Positions 12,366-25,016 of a DNA stretch of 64,000 nt are shown one piece after another (the first letter of the stretch is position 1; each line of letters begins with the position of its first letter). This DNA is from Sesamum alatum (lineage: Eukaryota > Streptophyta > Magnoliopsida > Lamiales > Pedaliaceae). The notes beneath the pieces are model-generated. The model ran no database searches. It saw only the letters and a list, made by a program, of their open reading frames with translations, and was not told where the DNA came from. Where the stretch lies: positions 48,977,115 to 49,041,114 of the forward strand of contig JACGWO010000002.1 in assembly GCA_034509735.1 (NCBI GenBank), written 5' to 3'. The position numbers were made by a program, and so were the translations under genes.

Positions 12366-12990
12366 ATTTTCAAGATCTACGGTGAACCTCATTTCTCTCT
12401 CCTCTCAAAAACCAGATAGAGAGAGGAAAAGAGCCACCTTTCCAGGGAATGATCCTCTGTTTGGTTCTTTCTGAATCGGTTTGTCGTTCTCTCCTCCATT
12501 TTCTTTCAGATTCTTTTGATCTCTTCTCCCTTCTGGATAGAAGAAAGAAGAGGAAGTGAAGGAACAAAAAAAAAAAAAAAAAAGACTAAGAGGCAGCAGA
12601 GAAGCGATGAACCCTTGAACCGAAGAAAGATTACTAGGATTTCGAAAGTGGGCATCTGGGATTTCTGTGGAAGATCGAATTTTTCGATGTGGAAATCGGG
12701 TATATGAAGGAATGATCAAGCTTGGGGAAGTGGGTTGTTGAGATTTTTGCAAGAGGGCATCTCATTTTCCTGCCGGAGATTGAATTTTTTGAAGTGGGCA
12801 TCTCATATTTCTGTCACAGATCAAGAATTTCTATGTTGTAATCTGCTCATTGATTACATTTCTGGAAGTGGGTTGTTGAAATTTTTGCAGAAGAGTGGAA
12901 TTTTTGCAAGAGATATTTCTGGGGAAAAGATTGGATCTTTGGGAATTTCTCAGAGTACTGTGGAGTTGAAGTTATTTCTATACCCCACAA

Positions 12991-15459
12991 ATGGCAACAA
13001 TTGAAATTGATAATGTGGAGTGTGTTTCTTCATCAGATGGTATTGAAGATGAAGAGATCCAATCATCAATTTCTTCACATCCTACCAACAGTCATCATTC
13101 TCACCCTCTTCATCAGTTTTCTTCAAAGCCTCATAATTTAGTAAATTCTGGACTTGCCCCCACAAGTGTTCATGAATTGCTGGAATGCCCTGTTTGCACT
13201 AATTCTATGTACCCACCAATCCATCAGGTCTGTTCTGTGTTTGTCTTATCCTTTGATTTTTAGCTTAATGGTTTCTTATGCTTTCTTGATACATTGCTCT
13301 AAGTTTTTGTGGCTCCATACATGTGCTTGGTTGATCAGTCGTCCTGGTCGGGGGTGGGGGGTAGAAGTGTTTTGTCTTGTGAGGGAAACGGCGAATTGAA
13401 GATCGATGTATTGTTGATGCAGTGTGGATAAACTTACTCCTGTGATCAAATATAAGCTTGTTTCTTTTTAGGAAACTGTAAATCGAGATATTCATTTGAG
13501 TACTTTGGCGGGCTGCTGTTGGAAACAATGGATTCTAGTAACTAAACTGCATTATGTTTTTTGAATTCGTGTCCGTTACCAGTGGAAATCCAAATTTGAA
13601 GCTGTTTTAGACAGGAAAATCAGCATGGTGAGTATTTGGTTTGCTGTAGTAAATCAGATATGTAAGGAAGGAGCCTCAAGGATCATGGTTGTCTAATGGG
13701 GTATTGGATGGTAACTTCTAACTGAAATTGAGTTGATGATGCACAGAAGTGATGTTTTCGACTAATGGAGCTTCTCAATATCATTTGCATCTAACGAATC
13801 GAAATAAGTATTTTTTTATTTTACTCAGGTCCCGTGTTTTGAAATCTGTGTTTGGTTTTTCTTTGTTCTGCCTGAATTTAGTCTGTTTGGTTTGTATGGT
13901 AAGGAATCTTGCCTGCTAAGTGTAGAGGAAAAAGAACATGAAGAATGACTAATTGATTATATTCCTTTCTGCAGTGTCACAATGGGCACACTCTCTGTTC
14001 CACTTGCAAGACGAGGGTGCATAATCGATGTCCTACATGCAGACAAGAGCTCGGGGATATCAGGTGCTTAGCATTAGAGAAAGTTGCGGAGTCACTAGAG
14101 CTGCCCTGCAAGTACTACTCTTTGGGATGCTCAGAAATTTTTCCATATTACAGCAAACTCAAACATGAGGCAGTTTGCAATTTCAGACCATACAGTTGTC
14201 CATATGCTGGATCCGAATGTGCCGTTACTGGCGATATTCCTTATCTGGTTGCCCATTTGAGAGACGACCACAAAGTGGACATGCACACAGGATGTACGTT
14301 CAATCACCGCTATGTTAAGTCAAATCCCCGTGAAGTAGAAAATGCAACATGGATGTTAACAGTGAGTTCAACATTTTCTCTTGTGTTCTTGCGTTATTGT
14401 TTGGGTAGTAGTTTGAAGAACACTATGATGTGCTTCTTTTTATAGGTTTTCGTGTGAAATGAGAATATGTTTGGATTAGTTAATGAAATTGTGTTTCAAA
14501 TTCAACCGTGTTCTCAAATCAATATATTTCCAATTCAAAAACTGAAAACTGAAAATGAAAACATAAACAAAACAGGCTGATATATTTTGGCTGCACGAAC
14601 TCCTGTGTGACTGCAGCTAACTCTTTTACATGTAATGAGATGATTCCAGACGGGTTTCTGCAGTTTCTCTCGTGTGTTAAGCCAGCGCGTTAACTAGTTT
14701 TCATTACCATTACTAGGATCAAGCTTATTTATTAGTATCTCACTGTGTTTTCCATGAAGTCCTGAGTAAGTGCTTGACAAAATAATTCCAAGAGATTGAA
14801 AGTTACTCCTACGATTCAGATGGACATACGTTTCACTATAAACCATTGATATTCTGGAATTATGATAGTAAGTTTTCTTTTTAGTATAATTTTTATTGCT
14901 AATGCCGTCAACTTCATTTCGTATTGTTATTATTTTCTTCAATGTGTATGATTTGATCTGGTAATTAAGGTTTTGCATGTACGATTCTATAAACGTCCTC
15001 AAAATATTATCATCTAAATAATTCATGGTTGCTTCAAGAAAACTTCTCATCGATCGTATCACTCCATAATCTGTTTCTTGCTCTCATTTTCATTAGGTAT
15101 TTCACTGTTTTGGCCAATATTTCTGCCTCCACTTCGAAGCATTTCAGCTTGGGATGGCCCCCGTATACATGGCATTTCTCCGTTTTATGGGCGACGAAAC
15201 CGACGCCCGCAACTACAGCTACAGTCTAGAAGTAGGAGCAAACGGCAGAAAGCTCATATGGGAAGGTACCCCACGCAGCATCCGGGATAGCCACCGCAAG
15301 GTCAGAGATAGTCACGACGGTCTCATCATCCAACGAAACATGGCACTCTTCTTCTCCGGAGGCGACCGGAAAGAGCTCAAGCTCAGAGTAACCGGACGAA
15401 TATGGAAGGAACAACAGAATCCAGATGCCGGGGTTTGCATCCCAAATCTTTGTAGCTAA
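12991..15459 (+). CDS. SINA-like RING E3 ubiquitin-protein ligase (SINAT family)
   Basis: Seven-in-absentia type E3 ligase that passes ubiquitin from an E2 to target proteins; plant members act in auxin, light, drought and autophagy control. Three exons, 12991-13227, 13975-14361 and 15097-15459, give 328 residues, normal for the family. The C3HC4 RING spans residues 66-102 (CPVC, CHNGH, CSTC, CPTC). Next come the SIAH zinc fingers (CKYYSLGC, HEAVC, CPYAGSEC, H-x-H pattern, about 115-190). The TRAF-like substrate and dimer domain includes VFHCFGQYFCLHFEAFQLGM, SLEVGANGRKLIWEGTPRSI and ALFFSGGDRKELKLRVTG. The acidic, serine-rich N-terminus varies in the family. Intron 1 splits the RING after the second Cys pair, which is usual. 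The leader (about 12370-12990) is purine-rich with a run of about 19 A at 12567. Which SINAT paralogue it is cannot be told. Confidence 0.96.
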
Positions 15460-16514
15460 AAATGGTTTAATTCTTGGCGCTGACCTCTTGCTTTTCTGCT
15501 TGCCTTTCTGCGTGGTCGTTGTTGTGTGTGTGTATCTGTGAGACAACGAGACGACGGTGTTGTATTTCATCGACGTTTTTCTGCTTGTTGATGTGTATCT
15601 AATAGCCTGTAAACTGCCGGTTGTTGCACAAAGAATTCAGTTGTGAAGTAAAGTTCCGCAAGGTTGTGGGTTATGTCCATTGATTCATTGTTTTCCTGAT
15701 GTTGTTGTTTTTCACTGTTTCTTCATCTTCTGGGCAAAACATGTCACTCAACTTTGTAGAGTCACACAACAGTTTGATTCCACTGCTTTGGGAGCTTCAG
15801 TTTTAGCCATTGATTCAGAAGTTTGAACTTGAATCACATGATTGTTTCTTAATGGGCAACTTTTGTTTTCTTTTTTATTAGATCGGAGGAAAAATTCTTA
15901 TCCAAATCAGGTTCGATCAAACCAAATTAAATACAGAGTAAGTGTGATACACTTATTATGTAATTGATCATTTTTCTTGAACTATACATCAATTACATAA
16001 AAAGTGTATTGGATTTGTCGTACAATTAGTTCGGTTTTAATCAAACCAAAAGGAGTATCAAGAATTAGAAGTGTTACAACATTATATTCATTGAAAAAAA
16101 AATATATTAGAAAGAGTTCATTTTAGTCTCTAATATTTAATATGGTAGGTGAAGATTGAGTTTTGTATCATTTTAGTCTCTAAAATTAATTTTTGATCTT
16201 AGTGAAAATTTTATTTTTTCTATCAATTTTTAATGAAGATTGTGAAGGTGAAATTATTTTATATGATATGTTAGTCGCAAGGTCAAGTTTGTGCAATTTT
16301 ATAAGATGAAGTATTCAAGGAAAAAATTTACAAAAAAGAACATGTTCCAAACATTCTAAACTTATTGTAGCAAAAATTTCAAAATTAAAAAAAAAATCCT
16401 CTATTAATTGTAAATATTTCTTATAATCAAAAACCGTCTCGACTAGTTAAAACTTTTATATATATATATATATATATTTAGATCTGTTTATGTCGAATCT
16501 GCAAACAAAACAAA
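15460..16514. other. Intergenic sequence, no gene seen
   Basis: The first part is the likely 3' UTR of the SINAT gene. Around 15900-16060 a short imperfect inverted pair (TTCGATCAAACCAAA ... TTTTAATCAAACCAAA phrases) may be a worn element. The rest is AT-rich. Confidence 0.4.
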
Positions 16515-16798
16515 TGTTCCATACAATTTAAGTAAATCTTGCTTTATCTAAATACAGGACACACAAAACAATGAAATAATAAAGACCACATTAGAAAAAC
16601 TTCAATAAACAAAGGTTGAATATAGGTTAAGTTAATCTTGATTCCTCTAGATATCAGACCTACAAGACAAGAAATAATAAGAACCACACCCGAAATTCTA
16701 AAAGCCTCACAAAAAAAGGTTCAATATAGCTTAAGTAAATATTTATTTCTCTAGGAATCGGACCTACAAGGCATGAAATGATAAGAACCAAATCCGGG
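16515..16798. repeat. Imperfect tandem repeat, unit about 105 bp, 2.5 copies
   Basis: The phrases 'gacctacaagacaagaaataataagaacc', 'aaaggttgaatataggttaagt' and 'ttcctctaga' recur about every 105 bp with moderate divergence. No coding potential. Confidence 0.55.
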
Positions 16799-16871
16799 AG
16801 GTACCATTTGTAGCTTTCTTATGTGTAAGTTCATAAGGTCGTATAAAATATGTAAGGTCGTAAGAAACAAC

Positions 16872-17095
16872 TTTTTTTTTTTTTTTTTTTTTTTAACCGG
16901 GGAATGGGAGTTCTCCTTCCTAGCGCACGAGTGTCGAGCGAAAGGTTGATTAGTCTTCAGTGGCTTGCTCTTTTTCCCTTAAGCAAGTTTGGGCTCAGGT
17001 AGGCAACTCACCAGAAATAATCACGATAGGCCAGTTGTAGTTTATCCCGTCTAAGGCCCATCTCTCACTTAATAGCTTAGCCATATCGAAGATGA
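16872..17095 (-). mobile_element. Poly(A)-tailed retroposon-like fragment
   Basis: A run of 23 T (16872-16894) abuts a roughly 200-bp block that is clearly less AT-rich than its surroundings. On the minus strand this reads as a unique body followed by poly(A), as in a SINE or a 5'-truncated LINE copy. No convincing Pol III B box or target duplication was found, so the class is open. Confidence 0.4.
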
Positions 17096-17513
17096 CTGGT
17101 ATTTGCAGATATTTGTAATTGTATGATTTTATAAAAATAACATATCTATGACTGACATATAGTTATCAAGAGTGCATGTATACCCAAATCTTGATTGAAT
17201 TGGAATCAGGTTGAATTCACCTGAATAAAAGGTGCGAATCTTATCTTTTACTGTAATTAATAAACGAGAATTGGGAGCATTTAGTATGTTCGCGACGTTC
17301 AGGTGATGCCCCACACCATATACAATCCAAAAATATATATATATATATATATATATTGCAACATCTGTTATAATCAATTAACGAATTAAAAATTGGTGCA
17401 AATTCAAATCGATATTCTCATAGCAACTATACTAATCCACATCAATTTTTAATTTCTTTATTCTTAAATTTCCATAAAAAAAATTAATTTTATTTTTATA
17501 TTTTGCCTAAAGA

Positions 17514-17596
17514 CACATCATGGGTGGAGTTACACGTGTTATGGTCCCTCTTCCAAAGTCACATCATGGGTGGAGTTTACACGTGTCATGGTCTCT
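17514..17596. repeat. Short tandem duplication with two ACACGTGT palindromes
   Basis: CACATCATGGGTGGAGTT followed by ACACGTGT (17532-17539) recurs 46-47 bp later (17560 onward, palindrome 17579-17586). ACGTG is the core of G-box/ABRE sites, but the nearest start codon is 2.2 kb away. Confidence 0.6.
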
Positions 17597-19796
17597 CCCA
17601 AAAAAACTCAATTAAAAAAGAAAGAATTTGTAGTCATGAGGAACTAACTTTTGTATAGGGGACAAAAGGCATAAAATGAGGTAAAATGACATTTATGGCT
17701 AAAATAGTCACAACCCAAAATATTTATATGTGTGAAACTTTTTTTTTTAAAAAATATTTTTATAATGTGTGTTCCAAAGTTTGACAACAAAACTCTTAAT
17801 AATTAATGCTTTTTTATGCTTTAAAAAACATTTTCTGTAATTTATAGATGTGTGTGATGGGCAAATAGAGTACAAAAAAGAAAAAAAGAAATTATGGGAT
17901 AATTATACTTTTCTGAAATTGATGTCGAGAATTAAATAAATTGGCGATGAGCGACAAGGAATTTAGTATTCTTACACTCATTATAAAATGAATGTTTCCC
18001 CAAATATGATAGTGTAATAAGAAAAAAGAATAAGTACATTTCCCGAGTTAAAAAGCTTATTTGGTTGTATCGAATTGAAAAATACTATAAAAAATGTTTG
18101 AATTGTTGATCATATTTATTGTTTGGTATTCTTAAAGTCAAAGTAAACTCGTACATATCTAAATCACAAGTTTTATGTAATTTTTTTAATTTAAATTTTT
18201 ACATTCAATCACAAACATATTTACCGTCGGAATAATTATTACAACTACGAATCTTATCAACGTCGGACCATCAAGGACTAGTTTAATTCACAGAATTTGA
18301 CAGAAATCCCTTAAGCTAAAGAGGGTCATCTCCAAGATCTTGTGTTTAATTGCCATCAGATCAAACATCTTATTAATCAACGAACGTATTGGTTCCATCA
18401 ACATAGCATTGTCAAGAATCGAGTATAATCAACGAAAATCAGCTTAAGTCTTCTAAATTGAAGTACCATACCAGACCACTTGAAAGCATGTTCGAAAACT
18501 CAACCTACACCTTTATTTATTTACTTGATCTCACGAGATGTTATGAGTTTGAATTCTATAGATGTAAGTATTTAGTCTATTTTTAATAATAATATGTTGT
18601 TTCTTCGTTTATTTTGAATTGTTGATTGATTTAAAAATATTAATATATTGTATATTGAATATTATAATAATTATATGTTGGTTGATGCAAAATTATCGAT
18701 TTATAAAATAATGGATGAAATTGAAAAAAATATTGAAACACAACAATTAATCATGAAAACAACAGAAAATTAAATGAATAATGATTGCACATTACCTTGA
18801 CTTTATGAAAAAAACAAATAATGAGTACATTATGTTTCATAATTATGATTGGCAAAAGGACGCGCAGTGCGAGAGGGTGTTCCTACGCGTCTCATTTCCC
18901 CTAAAACCACAGCACTCTCCTCTCTATCTCTATTTCACTTCATTAATCCCATTCTCAAATTTTTTGAATTTTCCCAGATTCTGGAATCGATTCCTTGATA
19001 AACCCGATTATTAATTTCAATTATCCCTTGAAAACCTGATTACTTCACTGATTAAAAGGATTTCGAATCCGATTCTCTTCATTGCCTGGTCATCAAACCA
19101 AGGTCAGATTGAAAATTCTGATCATTGTCGTTGTTACTAGTTCAAATTTACTTATTACTGCCTATTTGTGATTATCGATTAATTAGTAATTTGGATCGCG
19201 CTGACTGTTGATAATTTTCGCACTGCTGTTTTTATTTTTTTAAAGTTTTTAGTGTCTTGGTTGATTGGGTGTTAAGATTTAGTTTTCAGAGTATGTAAAA
19301 TTAGTTTAGCTGCAAATTAAGTTGCAGACACTGATTTGAAGAAGTAAAAAGTGTAACTTTGTATTTTTCGCCTCTCCAGTTGGAAAAAAGGAGTGTAGTG
19401 GAGAAAAAGGAGAAGGGTAAAAGAAGCTCAAGAAAGCAGCTTTGATTTAGTTAATTTTTTGAAATCTTGATCAAGTTGAAGCTAACCTTTTTTTATGTTC
19501 TATAAGCATGAGTTTAATGGTTCCCACCTGAAAAAATTTGACCTGATCCTTCGTTATAATTTATGTTTTTTAGTTTTCATCCACACTTTTTGGGTTTTGT
19601 ATTTATTTGAATTTTGATTAGTTTGGTGTTACTGCTTATGTTTTTTTTGAATTTTAGGGATGGTTAGATGTTTTATTTTCTGTTTGGTTCACAATTAATA
19701 GTGGCTTCCAATTTTTTGTGTTCTCCTATGTTTTAGCAGATTATTCAGTATGCGGAGATTGGTGCATAAACTATTCACTCTTGGATTTTATTTGTA
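17597..19796. other. AT-rich intergenic sequence and DPP leader
   Basis: No gene is supportable in 17600-18850. Around 18850-19100 the composition changes to the CT-rich type seen in 5' leaders, and 19100-19790 is probably a leader intron of the dipeptidyl peptidase gene; a GT at about 19100 and AG before 19797 are possible borders. Transcript evidence is lacking. Confidence 0.4.
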
Positions 19797-22700
19797 ATGC
19801 AATCACCTAATAAGAGTAAGAATAAACAGAACTTGAAACGATCGAGATCAATTACTGACGATATGCCTGTAACTGATTCAACTGCTGCCAATGTTCTGGA
19901 TGATTGCACTATGTTCCCGGTCGAAGAGATAGTTCAGTACCCATTACCAGGTTATGGAGTACCAACTTCAGTTAGTTTTAGCCCCGATGATAGTCTGATA
20001 GCATACTTGTTTAGCCCTGATCAGAGTTTGTATAGAAAAGTGTTTGTCTTTGATACTAAGAGTGGGAAGCATGAATTGTTTTTCAGCCCACCAGATGGTG
20101 GGCTTGACGAGAATAATTTATCTGCGGAAGAGAAGTTGAGGAGGGAAAGGTCGAGGGAGCGTGGATTAGGGGTAACACGGTATGAATGGGTGAAGACGAG
20201 CTCGAAGAGAAAAAGAGTTATGGTACTTCTACCAGCTGGGGTATGTTTCCTAACATCTCTTCCTGTTCTTTGTTGTAGGAGTTTTAGTGATATGGAAATT
20301 TGATTTCAAATTTAATTGAAGTATGACACTGTGTTGAATATTGTATAATTGCATTTGCTTTGGTGTTTTGGATCGAAATTGTTACATTGTGTGCTGCATG
20401 AACTTGTAACAAGGTATATTTAGTAGTAAAATGTTGTTTTGTTTGGAGACGAAATTTATAACCTTGAAAGTGAAATTATTAAGATCAATGCTTTCGTAGA
20501 ATTAGTGGTTCTTGAAGTGATGATTTCAAGAGGTCCATGTCTAGAAGCCATGAAAACTTTTGACTGCTTACTTTCATGGTTTTGCATTCACTCAAATTAT
20601 CCGCCTTTGCTTGTTAATGGCAACATAATGGTCAATCTGCTAGTAAGTCAACAAGATGTACAATGAAAAGATATCTGGCCCTTTTATGAACTAAAACACG
20701 AACCCTTCGTAAAGCATTCTTGCTGCTACATATTCTGTAAGCTTTGAAATCCTCTTTTGGTGGTTTCCATGTGTTTGTCAAAGCAGTTCTGTTTGATAAG
20801 ACCTGATAAAATCATGTGAGTAGCATAAACTGGTAGAAGATGTACGTTTATGCTCTATGCCTGATTTTCTGTCGGCAGCTGCCAGACTTTGTGAAGTATG
20901 TGAGAACTGGAAACTAAGCTGCATATAAATCATTAGTTCAGAGACTAATCTATATCAGGTCCCTGTTTGCAGATCTATATTCAGGACAATGCAGCTCAAC
21001 CAGAACTTAAACTTTCAAGTGCTTCTTGCTCACCGATTATAGATCCGCATGTCTCACCAGATGGCACCATGCTTGCTTATGTGAGGGATAATGAGCTCCA
21101 CGTGTTAAACCTTCTGTACAACATGTCAAAGCAGTTGACAACGGGCGCCAATGAGAATTTTATAGTAAGCATTAGGTTTCCGGTTTTTGTTTGATATAGC
21201 TCTGGTCGTCTGTATTGTATGCTAAGACCCCTGTAAAAGTATTTGGTGTTATCTGAGTCCATTCACCTCGTGGGACATAACTGCTGGTTCTATGCTAGGT
21301 TAATTTTGATTATGAGACCTATGCGAAACTTATTAACGACTATCTTTTGCATTATTTTAGTGATAAAGCTCCACACACTGAAATCGAATTTTCTTTTTAG
21401 TTGCTTAGAGCATACTGACTAATTTCTTCTGTTTCCTTTTCAGACGCACGGCCTTGCTGAGTACATTGCCCAGGTAAGGTTGTTGTCTGAACATGCTTAT
21501 TTTTCTGGTTTACATTTTCATGTGCCTGTGTCGGAAAGAAATGAACTTCATTCCAAACATAGTACGCAAAAGCTTAAGACATATTTGCTCACTGAACAAT
21601 GTTAATGTTTTCCTGCTATAGGAGGAAATGGATCGGAAGAATGGGTACTGGTGGTCGCTAGACAGCAAATATATTGCATTCACCGAGGTTGATTCATCTG
21701 AGATACCTCTCTTTAGGATCATGCACCAAGGCAAAAATTCTGTGGGTTCAGATGCACAGGAAGACCATGCTTACCCTTTTGCTGGCAGTTCAAACGTGAA
21801 AGTTCGTTTGGGGGTTATTTCTGCCAACGGCGGACCAGTTAGTTGGATGGATCTTCATTGCGGCGAAGGAGACCGGGTAGAAAATGAGGAATATTTGGCG
21901 AGAGTCAACTGGATGCGTGGAAATATTCTTACGGCTCAGGTGCTGAATAGAACACATACTAAACTAAAAATCCTCAGGTTTGATATTAAAACTGGTCAGA
22001 GGAAAGTCATCTTTGAAGAAGAACATGAAACATGGATCAATCTACATGATTGCTTCACCCCATTAGACAAAGTACCTAATAAGTCATCAGCTGGATTCAT
22101 CTGGGCTAGTGAAAAAACAGGATTTAGACATTTGTATTTGTACGATATAGATGGAGCGTGTTTGGGACCAATCACTCAAGGTGATTGGATGGTTGAGCAA
22201 GTTGCTGGTGTAAACGAGGTTACTGGCGTCGTTTATTTTACCGGAACTCTAGATGGTCCTTTGGAATCTCATCTTTACTGCACCAACTTATTCCCGGATG
22301 CAGGCCGTTCCTTACCGGTTCCCATGAGATTGACACAGGGAAAGGGAAAACATGTGGTTGTGCTTGATCATCAGCTACAGAGGTTTGTAGATATCCATGA
22401 TTCCTTGGGTTCACCTCCCAAAGTTACTCTAAACTTGCTCGATGGAAGCTTGATTACGTCTTTTTATGAGCAGCCAGTCTATATTCCCAGATTCAAGAAA
22501 CTCCAGCTTGAGTTTCCAGAGATAATTAAGGTTGAGGCGAAGGACGGAACTGCTTTGTATGGAGCACTATACAAACCTGATGCAGCAAGATTTGGACCAC
22601 CACCATACAAAACGATGATTCAAGTTTATGGTGGCCCCGGTGTACAACTAGTTTGTGATTCTTGGATAAACACGGTCGACATGAGAGCCCAATATCTGAG

Positions 22701-23470
22701 AAGTAAAGGCATATTAGTTTGGAAGGTTAGCTTGTTTCATTTCCATCAAAAAGCCCCATTTATATTCGGTTGAGTCGAATATCTATCTTTTGCCCCTTTT
22801 TATCTACTTTCGGAATATGCCTTGATTTTCCGCTATCCAGTATTATTCGTCGTCCTTTTCACTTCATGACAAGCTATGGTGGACTTGTTCCTTATCACGG
22901 CTGCTATGCTTTCCACAGATGGATAACAGAGGATCCGCTCGTCGTGGGCTCAAATTTGAAGGTGCCATCAAATACAATTGCGGCCAGATTGATGCCGAGG
23001 ATCAACTAACTGGAGCAGAATGGCTCATTAACCACGGGTTAGCCCAACCTGGTCACATCGGCTTGTACGGATGGAGTTATGGTGGATACCTCTCGGCCAT
23101 GGCCCTCGCAAGATTTCCCCAAGTTTTCAAATGTGCGGTCTCTGGTGCTCCAGTCACATCATGGGATGGATACGACACCTTTTACACCGAAAAATACATG
23201 GGTTTGCCTTCTGAAAACGAGTCGAGCTATCTACACAGTTCTGTAATGCATCATGTGGATAACATGAAAGGGAAGCTGATGCTCGTGCACGGTATGATAG
23301 ACGAGAACGTGCATTTCAGGCACACGGCGAGGCTTGTGAACGCGCTCGTGGCAGCTGGGAAGCCTTACGAGCTGTTGATTTTCCCAGACGAACGGCACAT
23401 GCCTCGTCGGCTTAGGGACCGCACGTACATGGAGGACAGAATATGGGATTTTATCCAGAGGAGTTTGTAG
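19797..23470 (+). CDS. Dipeptidyl peptidase, serine peptidase family S9 (DPP8/9-like)
   Basis: Prolyl-type serine peptidase that removes N-terminal dipeptides, usually after proline. No signal peptide, so probably cytosolic, as for DPP8/9 and the Arabidopsis homologue (At5g24260, recalled). Five exons, 19797-20240, 20973-21164, 21444-21473, 21622-22725 and 22919-23470, give 773 residues. The N-terminal beta-propeller (about 50-530) includes [20 protein letters not shown] and the [12 protein letters not shown] stretch, where E223/E224 fit the substrate-anchoring Glu pair. The alpha/beta-hydrolase domain shows the oxyanion segment YGGPGVQLV and nucleophile S643 in GWSYGGY. D718 ([10 protein letters not shown]) and H750 (DERHMPRR) complete the triad. 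Exon 3 is only 30 nt. All phases agree and no damage is seen, so the enzyme should be active. Confidence 0.94.
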
Positions 23471-23847
23471 ATAACTTGTTGAGTTGGTAATGGAGATGGA
23501 TCTGTTTGATGCCGTTGATGAAGAAGATGACACTTTTAGGTGCTGGATTCTTGATTGGAACCATTCTGATTCTCCTTTCAGCTCACTGCACCGGAAATGC
23601 ACCCTTGTATCTAATGTTTCATTTAATTCGACTTTGTAACTTTAATGTAATAAACCTTGCTACCTCGTACTCTTATCATATATATATGAGCAATAAACAA
23701 TATTTGAGTGGTTGGGTACACGCAATTATTTATAAGAAAGCAAAATTATAATGCAAGTAATTACTTAATTTATTTCTTATATTTCACATCCGATATAATC
23801 TTTTTCTTAAATATATATAATATATATACTTAGACAAATAAAATATA

Positions 23848-24245
23848 GGGTAAATTACAACGGGTCCATATGAGATTTGTCATAGTTTCAACAAAGTCAA
23901 AGTAGTACTTTTTATATTTATGTTTAGAGGCAACATAATTACTTTCTATTTTAGGGAGGCTTTTGTAATTTTTTAAACAACGAAGAGATATTTGTTAACT
24001 ACGCCAAATCTCAGGGTAGGTAACTTTAATTTACCTAAATTATAAAAATCCTTCGTTGTCTAAAAACTTACAAAATACCCCCTCAAATAAAAATGATCGC
24101 CTAACAAATACCTCCTCGGGACAGTCTATTGCAGGAGGTATTTGTTGGACAACGTTAATTTTAGAGGAGTATTTGTAACTCTTTGAATAACGAGAAGATA
24201 TTTATAATTAGGACAAATTTCAAAAAACCCCTTTGTAATTTACCT
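23848..24245. repeat. MITE family 'GGGTAAATTACA', copy A (degenerate)
   Basis: Begins GGGTAAATTACAACGGGTCC and ends CCTTTGTAATTTACC, an inverted pair. Inside are the family phrases on plus and minus strands (aaatctcagggtaggtaac; taaaaacttacaaaatacccc). It looks internally rearranged and has no clear target duplication. Confidence 0.65.
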
Positions 24246-25016
24246 TAAAAATAAAACATTAAATAGAGAATCCAATATGTACAAAAGTAGCCTTTTCTAC
24301 TGTTTCACAAAACCAATGTTAATATAGATAAAATGTTTTTATATATATATATATATATAAATATGTTATTCTGTTAAAAAAATGTTAATATAGATAAAAA
24401 GTCGAGCTTGAATTTATATCAAGTTATTACAATGACAAAAGACAATTAATATATCATTATCCATCTGTGTCAATTCATTCACATGGTCTCTTGTTTATTG
24501 CATACATCTTGTGGGTCACACGATTAGTTGGTCCAATTAAGAATTCATTGCAAGTATTCAAAGCCCAACCGACTGAACAGCTTCAGTACTCTTGCAATTC
24601 GTAATTTAGACAAACACTGCATTAATTCTGCAACTCACCAAATAAAGTACACTACTCTTCTTCCCAATTCTTATCAACAGTACCCCCACATCTTATTTTC
24701 ATTCAACTTTACTACATCATTTTGATACACAACACTACAAATTCACAATTCTGGTAACGAATCTTAGTCCATTACTCAATCTTATGAGTCAAATTGTAAA
24801 AATTAAGGAGACAGATGATGGAAACTCTCATCTGTAGTGAAAATACAAATATTAATGGATTCGAGTCACTTTAAACTCGAATCCAATATTAAAATTTGAT
24901 CATATGAAATTAGAGAAAAATCTAAAAAAAATTACTATAAACCCATATCAATAGGACCATAGCCATGTATAGGCCAAGCCCACTTTACTTATAATAAGAT
25001 TAGGTATGTGTGTGGT
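24246..25016. other. AT-rich intergenic sequence between DPP and PME 3' ends
   Basis: Two convergent genes flank this region. It holds a (TA)n run at about 24340-24360 and probable 3' UTR sequence of the pectin methylesterase. No gene seen. Confidence 0.4.

Noticed and set aside
12370..12752. Overlapping frames (115 and 65 codons minus, 63 plus) upstream of the SINAT gene
   Set aside because: Low-complexity K/R/E or F/S translations of the purine-rich leader with its poly(A) run; no motif.
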